NCBI RefSeq assembly: GCF_043290135.1
Contig: NW_027464785.1
Coordinates: 228,493-292,492 of the forward strand
Length of the DNA stretch: 64,000 bases
Reading direction: 5' to 3'
DNA from: Rhipicephalus microplus
Lineage: Eukaryota; Arthropoda; Arachnida; Ixodida; Ixodidae
How positions within the stretch are numbered: position 1 is the first letter of the stretch; each line of letters opens with the position of its first letter. The notes below the pieces were generated by a model. The model did no database searches, had not been told where the DNA came from, and saw only the letters and a program-made list of their open reading frames with translations. The position numbers and the translations under genes are program-made. Positions 45,601 to 57,278 of this stretch are shown here, piece after piece.

Positions 45601-47469
45601 TCAGTATTCCACTTATGCTGCTCGTTATTCAAAGTACTGTAATTTAACGCGCCTGTTGATGGCGTGACAGGTCACTTATCCCTATCCTTCGGTTGCTTCG
45701 CAGTTTGGTGTGGAACTATATAGCAGTTACAATCCTGAAGATACATTATCTGACCAAAAATATATATCCACCCGCACTCCAGTTGGACACTGTCTAGCAA
45801 GTGGAGCAGTTAGTCATGCAGAATATGCGTAATTCGTAGTCATTAGGCAAGTGAGATAGCCACTTGAATACTGATGCCACAGCTCTCCTTGTCATAGATT
45901 CCACGAAAACGTGTGTCGACCGAGACCCTGCAGTTACTTCTGGAACATGCGTAGTGACTGAGACACGTGTTCTGACTATGCTCGTCCCAGCCTAAACGAA
46001 GCTCGAGCTACATTCTGACCACTGACGGAGAAACGGAGGTCACAACAGCGTCCACTTCGGTCACGTGTGAGGAAGTTCTGAGACTTTCTGCGAGATCTGT
46101 CACTTGCTTATGTGTACCCGTTTGTTCTCGTCTTCCCATGTACGACGGCTGTCGTAATGTTTACAGAAGGCCCGCGACGATAAAAAGGATACGTACTCTG
46201 ATGGTTTGTAGACCGCAATATTGTTTTCTAGCTCCAAGTGCTACACTGTGTGGAGGAATGGTATCGATTTCAGTCGCTGTTATGAGACCCTGTGAGTGTT
46301 ATTTTTTTTTCGCTGTAGTCATACTTGTAACCCACATGTTGCTACTGTTGGCGATACCAAACAATGAGTGACAGTCGTTGTCATTGTTAGGAATAACTGG
46401 CGGATAAAATGTCGATAGCTGTGCCTTTCGAAATCGTTCAGACAAAAGGCTCAATGTACCTATAATAGAGTTCGGTACTGCATGTGCAAACATCCGAAAG
46501 CGTGGAAGTGAAAAGTCAGGCTGGAAATCCTGGCACCTATGTGAGCATTCTGAGTGCTGCCCTCACAATCGCTGTTACTTGAGTATCATCAGGTGTTAAC
46601 AAGCTAAAAAGCATAGAAAGTGCACAGGATCTCGCACTTGAACTGGTTTAGCTTGAACAGGTTCGAACGCAAGTTCAGCGTGCATTTGCTGCAAGGAGGT
46701 TATCATATAGCAACGAAAACCCAGAGTTTCGTCATACATTGCTGGGTGTAACACAATTTCATTAGTGCGTATAAAATATTCTTAGCAGGCTTTTTTGTTG
46801 CTCGACAAGCTAGCAAGCTGTTTAGCCTTCATTTGCAACACACCAACCTGAAATATCCATTTACGTGGTTCAGGGCACACTACATCCCGACACTGGCGTT
46901 CGATACGAACTCGTCACATATGTATAGATACACTTTAAAGTAAGAAAAAGGAATTTGCAAACTTGTTGACTTAATGAAGGCAGCCGTGTCATCATCGCAA
47001 GTAGTCAATCTCAAGTCGCTTTTAACAGTTATCGCAAGCATGGTTATGTAAAGCATTTACAGCTATCTCACGCTGAAATGCGGCATTCTGCAGGAGACAC
47101 AAGCACCGTTGTAGTGATCCTAAGCAACTCCTCGCAGGCGAAAAGCCGTATAATTTGCTTCGCTTAGGAAATAAACGCAACACACGTATTACCAACACAG
47201 TATGATAGGTAACTCACAGTACAGTTTTTTTCAAAAGATCCTTGAGCAGGTGACATTTTCACAGAGCCAGGAGTACATCTTGTGGTAGCACAGGGGTCAC
47301 GGCTACTGGCTTTTAACACTAGTAGCATCTAGGACTTCAATAACTATTACGGTAACAAATACAGACAAAAGCAGAGGTATCAGCGTTAAGAAGGTCTTAT
47401 CGCTCAAACAATGACAAAACGTCGGACCTTCTGAGACAGAACTTACGTAACACTCAAACATTGGAACAT
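42661..47469. other. Long stretch without recognised genes
   Basis: There are homopolymer patches near 42680, 42733, 42908 and 44360. Open frames at 43983-44306 (-), 44436-44720 (+) and 45346-45642 (+) have no recognised domain. A pyrimidine-rich segment on the minus strand at about 44160-44200 precedes a GTAAGG donor near 44028-44033. That could be an exon, but neither frame looks convincing. No SINE or LINE is recognised. Confidence 0.35.
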
Positions 47470-47746
47470 TTTTGGTTATAACGAAGTAAATGAATAATAA
47501 TGTTCCCATTGATATATTGTTGCAAATGTACGTTTATAACACATTTTCGCTTATAACGAGTTTTTTCGTGTCAGGTGCGGTTTTGTTAGATGAGGTTTGA
47601 GTAGTGAACTTTTCTGTAAGAAGACTAGCTGCCATTTCACATTGAGCCATTGAGGTAGGAGCGGAGCTCGCCTCAGTGTGTGATTCAGCATCGTACATAG
47701 CCCACACCTTAATGGCGGTTGGCAATGGCGTAGTCAGTGGGTTCAC
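47470..47746 (-). mobile_element. Possible pogo/Tigger-type transposon 3' end
   Basis: On the minus strand, 47746-47534 reads ESHTEASSAPTSMAQCEMAA and LLTEKFTTQTSS. This resembles the acidic, P-T-S-x-x-E-[AV]-x-x-A-[LI]-x-x-L tail of CENP-B-like pogo transposases. It then runs into CTCGTTATAAGCG and TTCGTTATAACC motifs (about 47480-47570). TTATAACGA-type sequence is characteristic of the ends of many arthropod pogo elements. The catalytic DDE domain and the other end are not seen. The assignment is tentative. Confidence 0.35.
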
Positions 47747-47817
47747 TTCTTTGAGACCAGCGGCAGCTGGGAAAACAAAGAAACACGGGGCGCGAGCCTA
47801 GCGTTCGTCACGCTCAC

Positions 47818-48095
47818 GCCTGCGTGGGGTTGCCCACGGCTGGCGAGGGGATCCTGGGCTGCGGTAGGAGTCTCCTCGCGGCTCGAGGTGAGGGCGACCT
47901 CGAGACAGCTGGCGAAGTCCTGGGCGGCGAAGACCGAAGCGACGGAGACCGCGACGATGGAGACCTGGACGACGCCGGGGAGCGCGGCGACAGGGGCGAC
48001 CTGGGTGACAACGATCGCGGCGACAGGGGCGACCGCGGAGAGTGGTGCGGCGATGGCGTCGGCGACGAGGCCCTCGGCATCGGCACCGGCAGATG
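47818..48095 (-). CDS. Candidate exon with RS/SP-rich reading
   Basis: On the minus strand a very long pyrimidine tract (48350 to 48100) ends in TCTGTTCGCTCAG|CATCTGCC, a textbook acceptor. The following 278 bp end at GCAGGC|GTGAGC, a good donor. In one frame the exon reads SP/RS-rich repeats (SPRSPLSPRS, SRSPSSRSPSLRSSPPR), like the tail of SR-type splicing factors or SRRM proteins. All three minus frames are open here, because a 9- or 18-base repeat and the base composition exclude stops, so frame choice is uncertain. No RNA-binding domain is nearby. It may be coding, or only a GC-rich repetitive block. Confidence 0.35.
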
Positions 48096-48099
48096 CTGA

Positions 48100-48360
48100 G
48101 CGAACAGAGATACCGAAAAGAGAGAACGGGAAGGGAAGAGGTACGAAAACGGGAGGAAGGGGGGAGGCGGAAGATGGAATAGGGAAGAGATGGTGGGAAG
48201 AGAGGGAAGTGTAGGGAAAAAGCGGGTGGAGGAGTGCGAAGTGTGGGAAGAAGGGCGGAAAGGGAAGTGAGGGAATAACGGGAAGGAAGCAGAAAGTGTA
48301 GAAGATGGGGAGAATGTGGGAATAGGAAGAGCGAGAAGTTGAGGGGTAGAGAAGAAGTGG
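48100..48360. repeat. ~260-bp purine-rich strand-asymmetric tract
   Basis: The plus strand is overwhelmingly G/A (for example GGGAGGAAGGGGGGAGGCGG near 48150). On the minus strand it is a long polypyrimidine tract leading to the acceptor at 48096. Such mirror-rich purine tracts can form triplex DNA. The lack of stop codons on the minus strand follows from composition. Confidence 0.85.
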
Positions 48361-51300
48361 GTGGGGAAGAAAAACGCAGATATATCGGCATCGAGAGTTC
48401 TGTCCCGTTTTTTTTGTGTGTTTTTTTTTCTTCGCAATCTCGACGGCTCGGGATGCTGTCGTGTGTCCCCTTGCCTGCGTTCTCTTGCGAACCCTGGCCT
48501 GGGCGCGGACTGCCCGCGACTTCAAGACGCGAGCTATTTGCCGGAAAACAGCTGCGACTGGTGGTGGAGAGGTCAGGAGGTAGGTGGGGGAAGAGAGAGA
48601 AAAGAAAGAGGAGCTGCGGCGGATACGCTCCAGCAAAGGTTCTTTAACGCGAGATGTATTACGTGAACAGGTGGTTAGGTGATCCTTCAATTTTTTTATT
48701 CCGCCAGCAGAGTGTGACTTGGCTTAACGTTTTTTTTTTCATCGGTGATGCAATGGGGGACAACATCGATGCAGGCTTTTCAGGGACGGGATGCAAGCTT
48801 TCGATACTGGTCGGTGTGTTCCAAGAAGCGCCCTAGGTACGTTTGACTTCAACATTTCTCCTCTGGCTCGTTAAGGCCAGGTGAGCCGAATTCAGCGTGC
48901 CAGATTGAGACGCCTTCCTTGGTGTTGAAGTTTCAGGTGCCTGCAAAATTTGGGTGGGTCAAATCTAATGCGAGAAGTTGGCACAACGCACTAAGTTGTT
49001 CGAATGGAGTGGCATATCTTGAAATAAACATACGTTGCAGCGTCGTTAAGGGCCTCCAATTCGTGGTTCATGAGGAAGTGGGCGACACTTCATTGTAAAG
49101 ATGGTTCATCTGGCTTACGATCGTGCTTGCTTTTAATATATCCTCAGTGTGGAATCAAGAAGGTGAGAAGAAGGAAAAGAAACGCTATTTGTGGGAAGCG
49201 GATATGAGGACTTTAGGAGATAACTCAATGGTGCCCTAGTTCTAAGAAGCTGAGATCCGAGACGCTAAGACCTTGACGCTGAGAGCATGTTATGGAATAC
49301 TGAACAAACAGTACGCGGTGATGGTTTACTACGCTTCGGTTTTGTTACGTTTGAATAATTATCCATTGATGGAGTAATTGATATGTGAAAAAGATTCTGG
49401 CACCTAATTTTCAAGAAGTGCCCTAGACATTCACAATGTTTGAAACAAGACAGACTAGATTCCCACTCGTAGCTAAATATTTCATTTACTTACTCCTAGC
49501 AGAAACATAGTCCACTTGGTAGAGAGAATAGAACTTATGGTATGCTTTAAAGGGCTGTTTTTGGCATGGGTGTTTTGACGCAGCAGTGGAACGGGGTGTT
49601 CTGATGCAGATATGTCACATTGCAGGCAACCTGTCTTCACAGAAGGCACGAATTTGCAAGAATAACAGGAATGTTATGCTCACGATAGGTGTATTTTTGG
49701 GAGAATAAAATTTTGCGATAAAAACGTTTGGGACGTGAGGGGAGAAATAAAGACCAAATCGCTCACTTCAACAGTGAGAATAAAAACATTTGAAAAATTC
49801 TTCTCAAGAGTATGGATATTTGCCAGAAAAAGAGAGTTCAAATACCCTTGCGGGAAAACAAAGCAAAGAAAATAGGTTTTCGTGTACCAGAGAAGGAAAA
49901 AAAAAGATAACAAAAAAAGCTTCTCTCTCTTCAAGTACACTCTAAAAATCTCCAGTCTTTTCCCAGCTGACCAAAATGTCTGGAGTCTGGGCAAAAAGCA
50001 TTACTGCCAAAAGTCGTGAAATAAACGAAACTGTGGGAAAGGGAAGTTAATTAAATACACGGTGCCAATCGACGGATAGCTACAAAATAAATTGGCTAGT
50101 ATAGAACTGCCGAAAGAGCTTACCACTGTTAAAAATCGAACATTGCTTCTCAGACATCTACGCTCGATCCAAGAAGGAGCACGGCGTTTACTGCGGTGCT
50201 GCAAGAAATCTACTGTAAAGTTGTGAGAGCAAGTAGAAAAAACGTAGGTATGGTTTCCACATGTCAGAATTGCGACATGTACGAGTGTTCGAAGGAGAAA
50301 AAAAATTTTGCATCATGTCTTTTTCTTTTCTAATGGCGCTTTTTAGAGTGTAACGTGCTTCCAGAGCAAGAAAACACAAGACAGCACAAAAGGAGCAAGA
50401 GATCTGCATCTACGCACAGCCATTGCTCGCATTCAGCCCGCAGTCGGAACACAGTTTCTCTCCGCGCAATACGCGCACAGTTAACAAAGAAGAACGTGGG
50501 GTGTAATTAAACTCTCCTTCGCTGGGGTTATTCGTGAGAATGTTCCTAAAACTTCGATTTCAACGAGTCTCGTCGTTATTGATATTTTAAATGAATTTTG
50601 CTACGCCCACTAACTTAGAAGGTGGCTTAGGAGGGGTCAAATATGTAACGAACCGTGATGCAAGGGTAAGACCAATCCAATTACCCCCCCCCCCCTATCG
50701 CATATTATCTAAGTAAATCAGGCATTTCTACCAAGACTGCTGAATTGGTATAGATCTGCATAAGTTGACCAAACAGTTCATGCAGAAAAAAAAACGAAGC
50801 TACAGAGATAAATAAGTCTCTTATACACTTCATCTTGCCCCATATTCTTGCAGTTGGTGCTTATCTTTTTGCTTTTGCTGTAATGAAGTCGCAAATACAT
50901 CTATAAGCTTTGTAGATTTCAACATTTTTTGCGGTAATTTTTGCCGTTGGCATGGGGTCAGACGCGATGATGGGTCACCACTGAAGATTATGATTTAAGG
51001 CCGTCTCCCTTAAATTGACTCTAAATCGTCCCAGTATCGTTTGTGACCTTGATATTCCATCCCCGTTAAGGCTACTGTATTCTGGGTCACCTTCATGTCA
51101 ACAAGTGATATCGTTATCTGCCAATCGAAAATAATGCTGCTAGGAACAATGGCGCAATTTTCAAAAGTTCGATTAAGTGCACCCTAAGTTAAACAAAGTG
51201 TTTCCCCTTTTCGTGAGCGCACAGCATTCTACGTCTGTGCGGGAAAGGCGTTCCGCGAAGCCAGGTGATAGCGATGCAGGGTCAAAGGTAACGTTCACGT

Positions 51301-51742
51301 AAGTCGCCTGGCTGTGCGGGGAGAGAACAGTGTTCGGACTTATGCAGCAACATACAGCAACATCGAGGGCAAGGGCGATGACAGAGAATGCACCAAATCC
51401 CTTACAATGCCTGAGCACTATTATAAGCGAGTAACCGCTAACAGCACAAAAGCAAGCGTTCAAGCGTGCTTTGGAACCCAGAGAAAGAACACTCAGCTCT
51501 ACCCAACTAAGTGACACATGCAAAGCAGCACATACGCAAATGTTAGTCAGTTGAACGTTGCGCAACCAGTACAAGCTGTAATGGTCGCAAACAATTACGC
51601 GGAATTGTGGTAGAGTTCTCACAATTACGGTTACGAAGCATAGCAACCCTCACCCCAACAAAGTTGTGAAGAAGTGAGCTGCCGCAGCGGCTTGTACTAG
51701 TTGCGTGTAATAAATGTAAATCAATAAGCCATAAAATATGCT
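48361..51742. other. No recognised gene
   Basis: The minus strand at 48440-48560 has a second pyrimidine-rich acceptor (CTCTCCACCACCAG near 48560) and a mixed-composition open frame, perhaps another exon of the RS-rich candidate. 48700-51170 is AT-rich with a C10-12 run near 50685. The 157-codon minus frame at 51173-51646 is hydrophobic and cysteine-rich but has no family likeness. Confidence 0.3.
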
Positions 51743-51756
51743 TCCAGTATACCTTA

Positions 51757-51942
51757 TTGATTGATTTGTGGGGTTTAACGTCCCAAAACCACCGTATGAA
51801 TATGACAGACACCGTAGTGGAGGGCTCCAGAAATTTCGTCCACCCGGGTTCTTTAACGTGCACCTAAATCGGAGCACATGGGCTTAAGACATTTTCGCCT
51901 CCATCAGAAATGATTAGATTAGATCCCGCGACCTGCGGGTCA
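51757..51942 (-). mobile_element. tRNA-derived SINE, head partly lost, with TSD
   Basis: The body and short (TCAA) tail are clear on the minus strand. The head stops after the CCCGCAGGTCGCGGGAT region. The flanks TCCAGTATACCTTA (51743-51756) and TCCAGTATAACTTA (51943-51956) are a 14-bp target-site duplication with one mismatch. The truncation of the 5' head therefore happened at insertion. Confidence 0.9.
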
Positions 51943-51956
51943 TCCAGTATAACTTA

Positions 51957-53203
51957 AATTGATGCAATATTCTATTAGCTGGTAGGCCTTCAGAACGTTT
52001 TCTGATCTGTTACTTTCATCTGAATTTCGCTATTTGTGAACCAAGGACACTGTCGATATCCAAACTTATTGATGCTCTCAAGAGGAGCTAGAAATACAGA
52101 TGTCTGTGGTCCTACCAATTACGAACGTTGCCAATTAAGTTTAAACTACTGAAACCTCGTTAATAGCGAACACACCACAAAGTGTTAATGATGTCAAATT
52201 AATTATCTGATCGAGAATTTGTACTTCGCAAGTTTCCCTCTACCGCACCACGTTTTTGTGACTCATTGTTCTTTATCTCAAACTTTACGACACACTCGGT
52301 TTCCTTACGACTAGAATGTTTTCATGCACACTATTGCAGACTCCTAACATGCAAGGATGCCGCGAATACTTTCGAATGTCGGTAACTAGATATTTTTTTT
52401 CCTTACGAGATAAGGGGTATACCTCACTTCTAATTCGTCCTGCCAGTTATTCAGTATTTTTGATTTTAAACTTGCACGTAAAATTATCAGAAATCTCATT
52501 TGCCGACCACTTGGTTACATTTAACCAGAAAGCACTCGGAAGCATGTGTCCAAATTGCTCTAAGCAATGCATGTTTTATTGAACACTTTTTTATGCAACC
52601 TTACTCAATCAAAACCGTGCGAATGTCCCATAATGACCACACCGCTTGTTACCTTTTGAAGTGTTGCGGTCTTTCTTAAGGACATAGCATTCTGATGTAA
52701 GATGCTGATGTCAGATTACGAGCATTTCCAATTCCCTATTTTCTAGTTTATCTTCCTCTCACGTACAGACTAGCTGAAGGTACTTCATAAGGAAACACCA
52801 GGATAAGTGTAAAATCAAGCCCTCAGCGCCGTAGAAGTCAGCGTGTTGCAGCCAGAATGAGATGCGCAGTGCAGCCATAAAGTGACAAGACAGTGTGACA
52901 GACAGTGTGCAGGACGAACGTTAGACAAGCATGCGACAGAATGCAAGGCATGCGGTAGAAGTGTCGCAACACCTCGGCAGGACCCGAGAAAGCGTTGTGT
53001 CATAAACTTGCTCAAAAGCAGAGCCAACTTGGAGACAACACACAGGAAAAGCGTAATTGCTAGTAATCAACACACGTAGTTGACTTCAACAATAAAAAAA
53101 ACAATGCGTTTATAAGTGGAGCTCACGAGACCTATTTAGAATACACAGATCATATATAAAGGTAGCTTAAGGTAAGCTTACAGCATGATATATTTAATAC
53201 CTT
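51957..53203. other. Unrecognised sequence
   Basis: A motif CCTCGTTAATAGCGAAC (about 52155) is vaguely pogo-end-like. A frame at 52316-52582 has no recognised domain. Nothing else is seen. Confidence 0.3.
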
Positions 53204-53218
53204 CAGAAAGTAACGTTG

Positions 53219-53392
53219 ATTGATTTGATGATTTGTGAGGTTTAACGTCCCAAAACCACCATATGATTATGAGAGACGCCGTAGTGGAGGGCTCCGGAAA
53301 TTTTGACCACCTGGGGTTCTTTAACGTGCGCCCACATCTGAGCACACGGGCCTACAACATTTCAGCCTCCATCGGAAATGCAGCCACCGCAG
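53219..53392 (-). mobile_element. 5'-truncated SINE with exact 15-bp TSD
   Basis: SINE body and tail are on the minus strand, truncated before the tRNA head. Flanked by identical CAGAAAGTAACGTTG at 53204-53218 and 53393-53407. Confidence 0.95.
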
Positions 53393-53521
53393 CAGAAAGT
53401 AACGTTGCTTTGCTACTAAGCAACTTGTACAAAGCATTGAATATTCAAGTAAATATTTCAAGGTAACCTTTTATGGCCACTTTCAACCCAAGGTAATAAA
53501 AATGTACAAAATCACGACGAC

Positions 53522-53925
53522 GATTTTATGTGGGGTGTAACGTAATAAACCACGATATAATTATGAGAGACGCCTTGTGGAGGGCTCCAGAAATTTCGAC
53601 CACCTGGGGTTCTTTCACGTGCACCCAAATCTGATCACACGGTCCCATCGCATTTTCGCCTCCACCAAAAATGCAGCCGCCGCAGCCGATATTCGATCCC
53701 GTGATCTGCGATACAGCAGACGAGTACCATATCTACTAATGATGATTGATATGTGGGGTTTAACGTCCCAAAACCACCGTATGATCATGAGAGACGCCGT
53801 AGTGGAGGGTTACAGAAATTTAAACCACCCGGGGTGCTTTAACGTGCACCCAAATCTGAGCACACGGGCCTACAGCATTTTCGCCTCCATCGAAAATGAG
53901 TACCTCAGCTACTCGACCATACGAC
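53522..53925 (-). mobile_element. SINE interrupted by a second SINE
   Basis: The outer SINE covers 53522-53738 and resumes after the inner copy at about 53915-53925. Its tRNA head (CAGCAGACGAGTACC region) is the target. The body shows many differences from younger copies (AACGTAATAAACCACG where CCCAAAACCACC is usual), so it is older. Confidence 0.75.
53739..53897 (-). mobile_element. Inner nested SINE, 5'-truncated
   Basis: Body and TGAT-type tail are on the minus strand, inserted in the head of the outer SINE. The flanks are GAGTACCATATCTACTA (53722-53738) and GAGTACCTCAGCTACTC (53898-53914), matching at 13 of 17 positions, as expected for an old target-site duplication. Confidence 0.8.
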
Positions 53926-55188
53926 GTGGTAATGTGCAAAATATTAAAAGTATAAGTAGATAGGAATAACATAGGCAATGCTGATTTCTCGTTGTACAGA
54001 ACCAGAAAATTTAGCATTCTACTGAAGTTTATTAAAAAAGGGATTACGGGATACGTTCCTCAAGTACAATGATTGAAAAAAAAAAATCCCCTCCCACTGG
54101 TGTGGCCTCACATTATTCATTCCACGATTAAGCCAGAACACTAGTTAAATTTAAGTACGGCATGGCACATATGTGACGTAATGCTTGCCTGTGTAGCAAG
54201 TAACATGTGTAAAGCCTGTGTAGCATAGCAAAATGTAAAGATATGCAAATATGCCGAGTGACACTACATCAGACAAATGAGCTACTCGGAAGGATAAATA
54301 AACTTACAGTCATCTTGTTCTACCATCAGAGACGTGCACCTGCCTAAAACACGTGTAGGATTGTTCGCGAGTACTAATCAGGTGGACCGTGGTCATGCGG
54401 CTAATTGTCGATACTCCATGAAAAATTTGAGATTCTGTATCAGTGTTTCCTCTCCACCTAGGTCTGGTCGAGATTTGTCTTTAAGCCCCGATTGGCCCTC
54501 GAGTTGAATGAAAACCTCACATTTTTATCGAAACTTTGCCTGTATTGAACTAGTTTTACGTGTTATCAAGAAACGTCATTTTCGAACGCAGATTGGTTTC
54601 CGCGTGTTACCTCTAGCCTGCCGCACACATTCGACTACTTACTAAGGCTAATCTACGCGACAACTGTACCCCCTGGGCGTCACTTCCACTTCCGCTCAAA
54701 CTTCCTGTTATTGGCCTTATATAATGCTGTGGAAGTCGATACCGTGTGTACCGCCAAGATCTCCTTTCGCAAAGGTTTCGCATAGAAACTGAGACGTATG
54801 GGCAAGTCAATAAAGTGATTACAATTTCCTGCAGCTGCTCGAAACAAAGAGCTGGATTTGGCTCCACCCGTGTTTACGAATATGTAAGCAAGATCTATTT
54901 TACTCCAAACTGCAACTTCTCTCCAGAAGATATTAGGATCACGCCATAAGTCCCTCTGCTTCTATTTACAAGACAAAAGCAGTATCCATGCTCTCAGCTG
55001 GACCAGCACCAAGGTTGAGAGACGAACAAAAAAGATTGTCCTGCCGCGATGTTTGCAAAATTTACTAGTGTCACACACAGCTGGGGAGGTGCAAGGGAAG
55101 ACTGTGGAAGGAAGGGCAGCACCGAACAGCACGTACAACGTTGTGGTGGTCTGGACACGACACCAACGACTAGCAATATAGGTACGTA
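53926..55188. other. No recognised gene
   Basis: Overlapping frames on both strands at 54613-54949 have no recognised domain. If the candidate exon at 55195-55336 is real, this is downstream intron or flank. Confidence 0.3.
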
Positions 55189-55194
55189 CAACAC

Positions 55195-55336
55195 CAGAGC
55201 CAATCTGCTGCAGAAAACTTGATGCCTGGTTGGCGGCGTTGGGCAGTCCTGCAGCGCCGCACACTGCAGCGGCGGAGTACCGCCTTACGTTGGCTCTGCT
55301 CGAGCTGAAGAAGTCCACGCCCAGGTTGGGGCTCGC
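55195..55336 (-). CDS. Candidate internal exon, unknown protein
   Basis: On the minus strand the acceptor TTTACCCCACGTCACAG precedes an open stretch from 55336. It reads ASPNLGVDFFSSSRANVRRY, SAAAVCGAAGLPNAANQASS and FLQQIGS. Donors follow at GGCTCTG|GTGTTG, or 6 bp later at GTGTTG|GTACGT-like sequence. Third codon positions are strongly G/C (AGC CCC AAC CTG GGC GTG GAC TTC), unlike the AT-rich surroundings, which supports this frame. In the same frame a TGA lies just upstream of the acceptor, so a spliced exon or a frameshift is required. A signal-peptide-like stretch (WALLALLVLM) occurs upstream at about 55363-55392 in another frame. I do not recognise the protein. Confidence 0.4.
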
Positions 55337-55761
55337 CTGTGACGTGGGGTAAATGTGCTCGCATCAGGACAAGTAGCGCGAGAAGAGCCCACGTACGAAT
55401 ACACACAGAGCAACGCAACCAATCGGAGTCGAGAGTTAGTTAAGCATTCCCTTCGATCCGGTTGTATATAGTGATGACACTTTTACTCTTTCCCCCTCCT
55501 TCTTGCGCAATATCGCAACTCACATTTTCCTAGCATTGCTCGCGCGCCTCCAAGGTTGCGGCTGACCCTAAGTATATGCGACGTGCTTAGGCCGGCGTAG
55601 TTAACCGCTGGTGTGTAAACTGATTTCGAAACCCGAAGATAAATGCTCGGAAAATAGCTCGCAAAGTCATGTGAACATTTTTCACAATATGAAAAAAACA
55701 ACAAAGGAACAGGGTGCCAACACAGCACCACCCAATCAATTCGACATAACAGACGTAAGAG

Positions 55762-57054
<1,293 letters not shown>

Positions 57055-57060
57055 GCGTAC

Positions 57061-57278
57061 CATCTTGGGCGAACTGAAGAATCCCGAAAAACGCGAGTCC
57101 TGCGTCCCGACACTGGAATGCCTGCGAACGGGGAGGCCCCCCGGGGTATAGCTGACGGTGCCCTCGGGCGAACAGGGGGCCACCAGGATCCTCGGGGGCT
57201 GGATCGTGTTGTCCGAGTGCCTCCGCCCAGGGAGCGTGGCCTGAACGCGCAGCAGGTTCGAGTCTGGCGACGACGAAG
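57061..57278 (-). CDS. Strong candidate exon of a Ser/Pro-rich protein
   Basis: On the minus strand the acceptor (GATCTTGCCATCGCAG, ending at 57279) opens 218 bp with no stop in one frame. They close at a donor, AAGATG|GTACGC (57060-57055). The frame gives SSSPDSNLLRVQATLPG, RRHSDN, TIQPPRILVAPCSPEGTVSY, TPGG, LPVRRHSSVGTQDSRFSGFF and SSPKM. The exon is about 60 percent G+C with mostly G/C third positions, against AT-rich flanks. It starts in phase 1 (one base of the first codon in the previous exon) and ends on a codon boundary. The composition is that of a disordered regulatory region. VRRHSS fits a basophilic-kinase or 14-3-3 site (R-R-x-S). I cannot name the family. Partner exons are not identified in the window. 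Confidence 0.55.

Noticed and set aside
47743..48690. Longest open frame of the window (315 codons, minus strand) as one protein
   Set aside because: All three minus frames are open over the same stretch because the strand is nearly purine-free there, so stops cannot occur. The middle of the product is low-complexity F/P/L/S. A spliced reading fits better.
51173..51646. 157-codon minus-strand frame as a membrane protein
   Set aside because: Hydrophobic and Cys-rich composition without domain likeness, clear start context or splice pattern.
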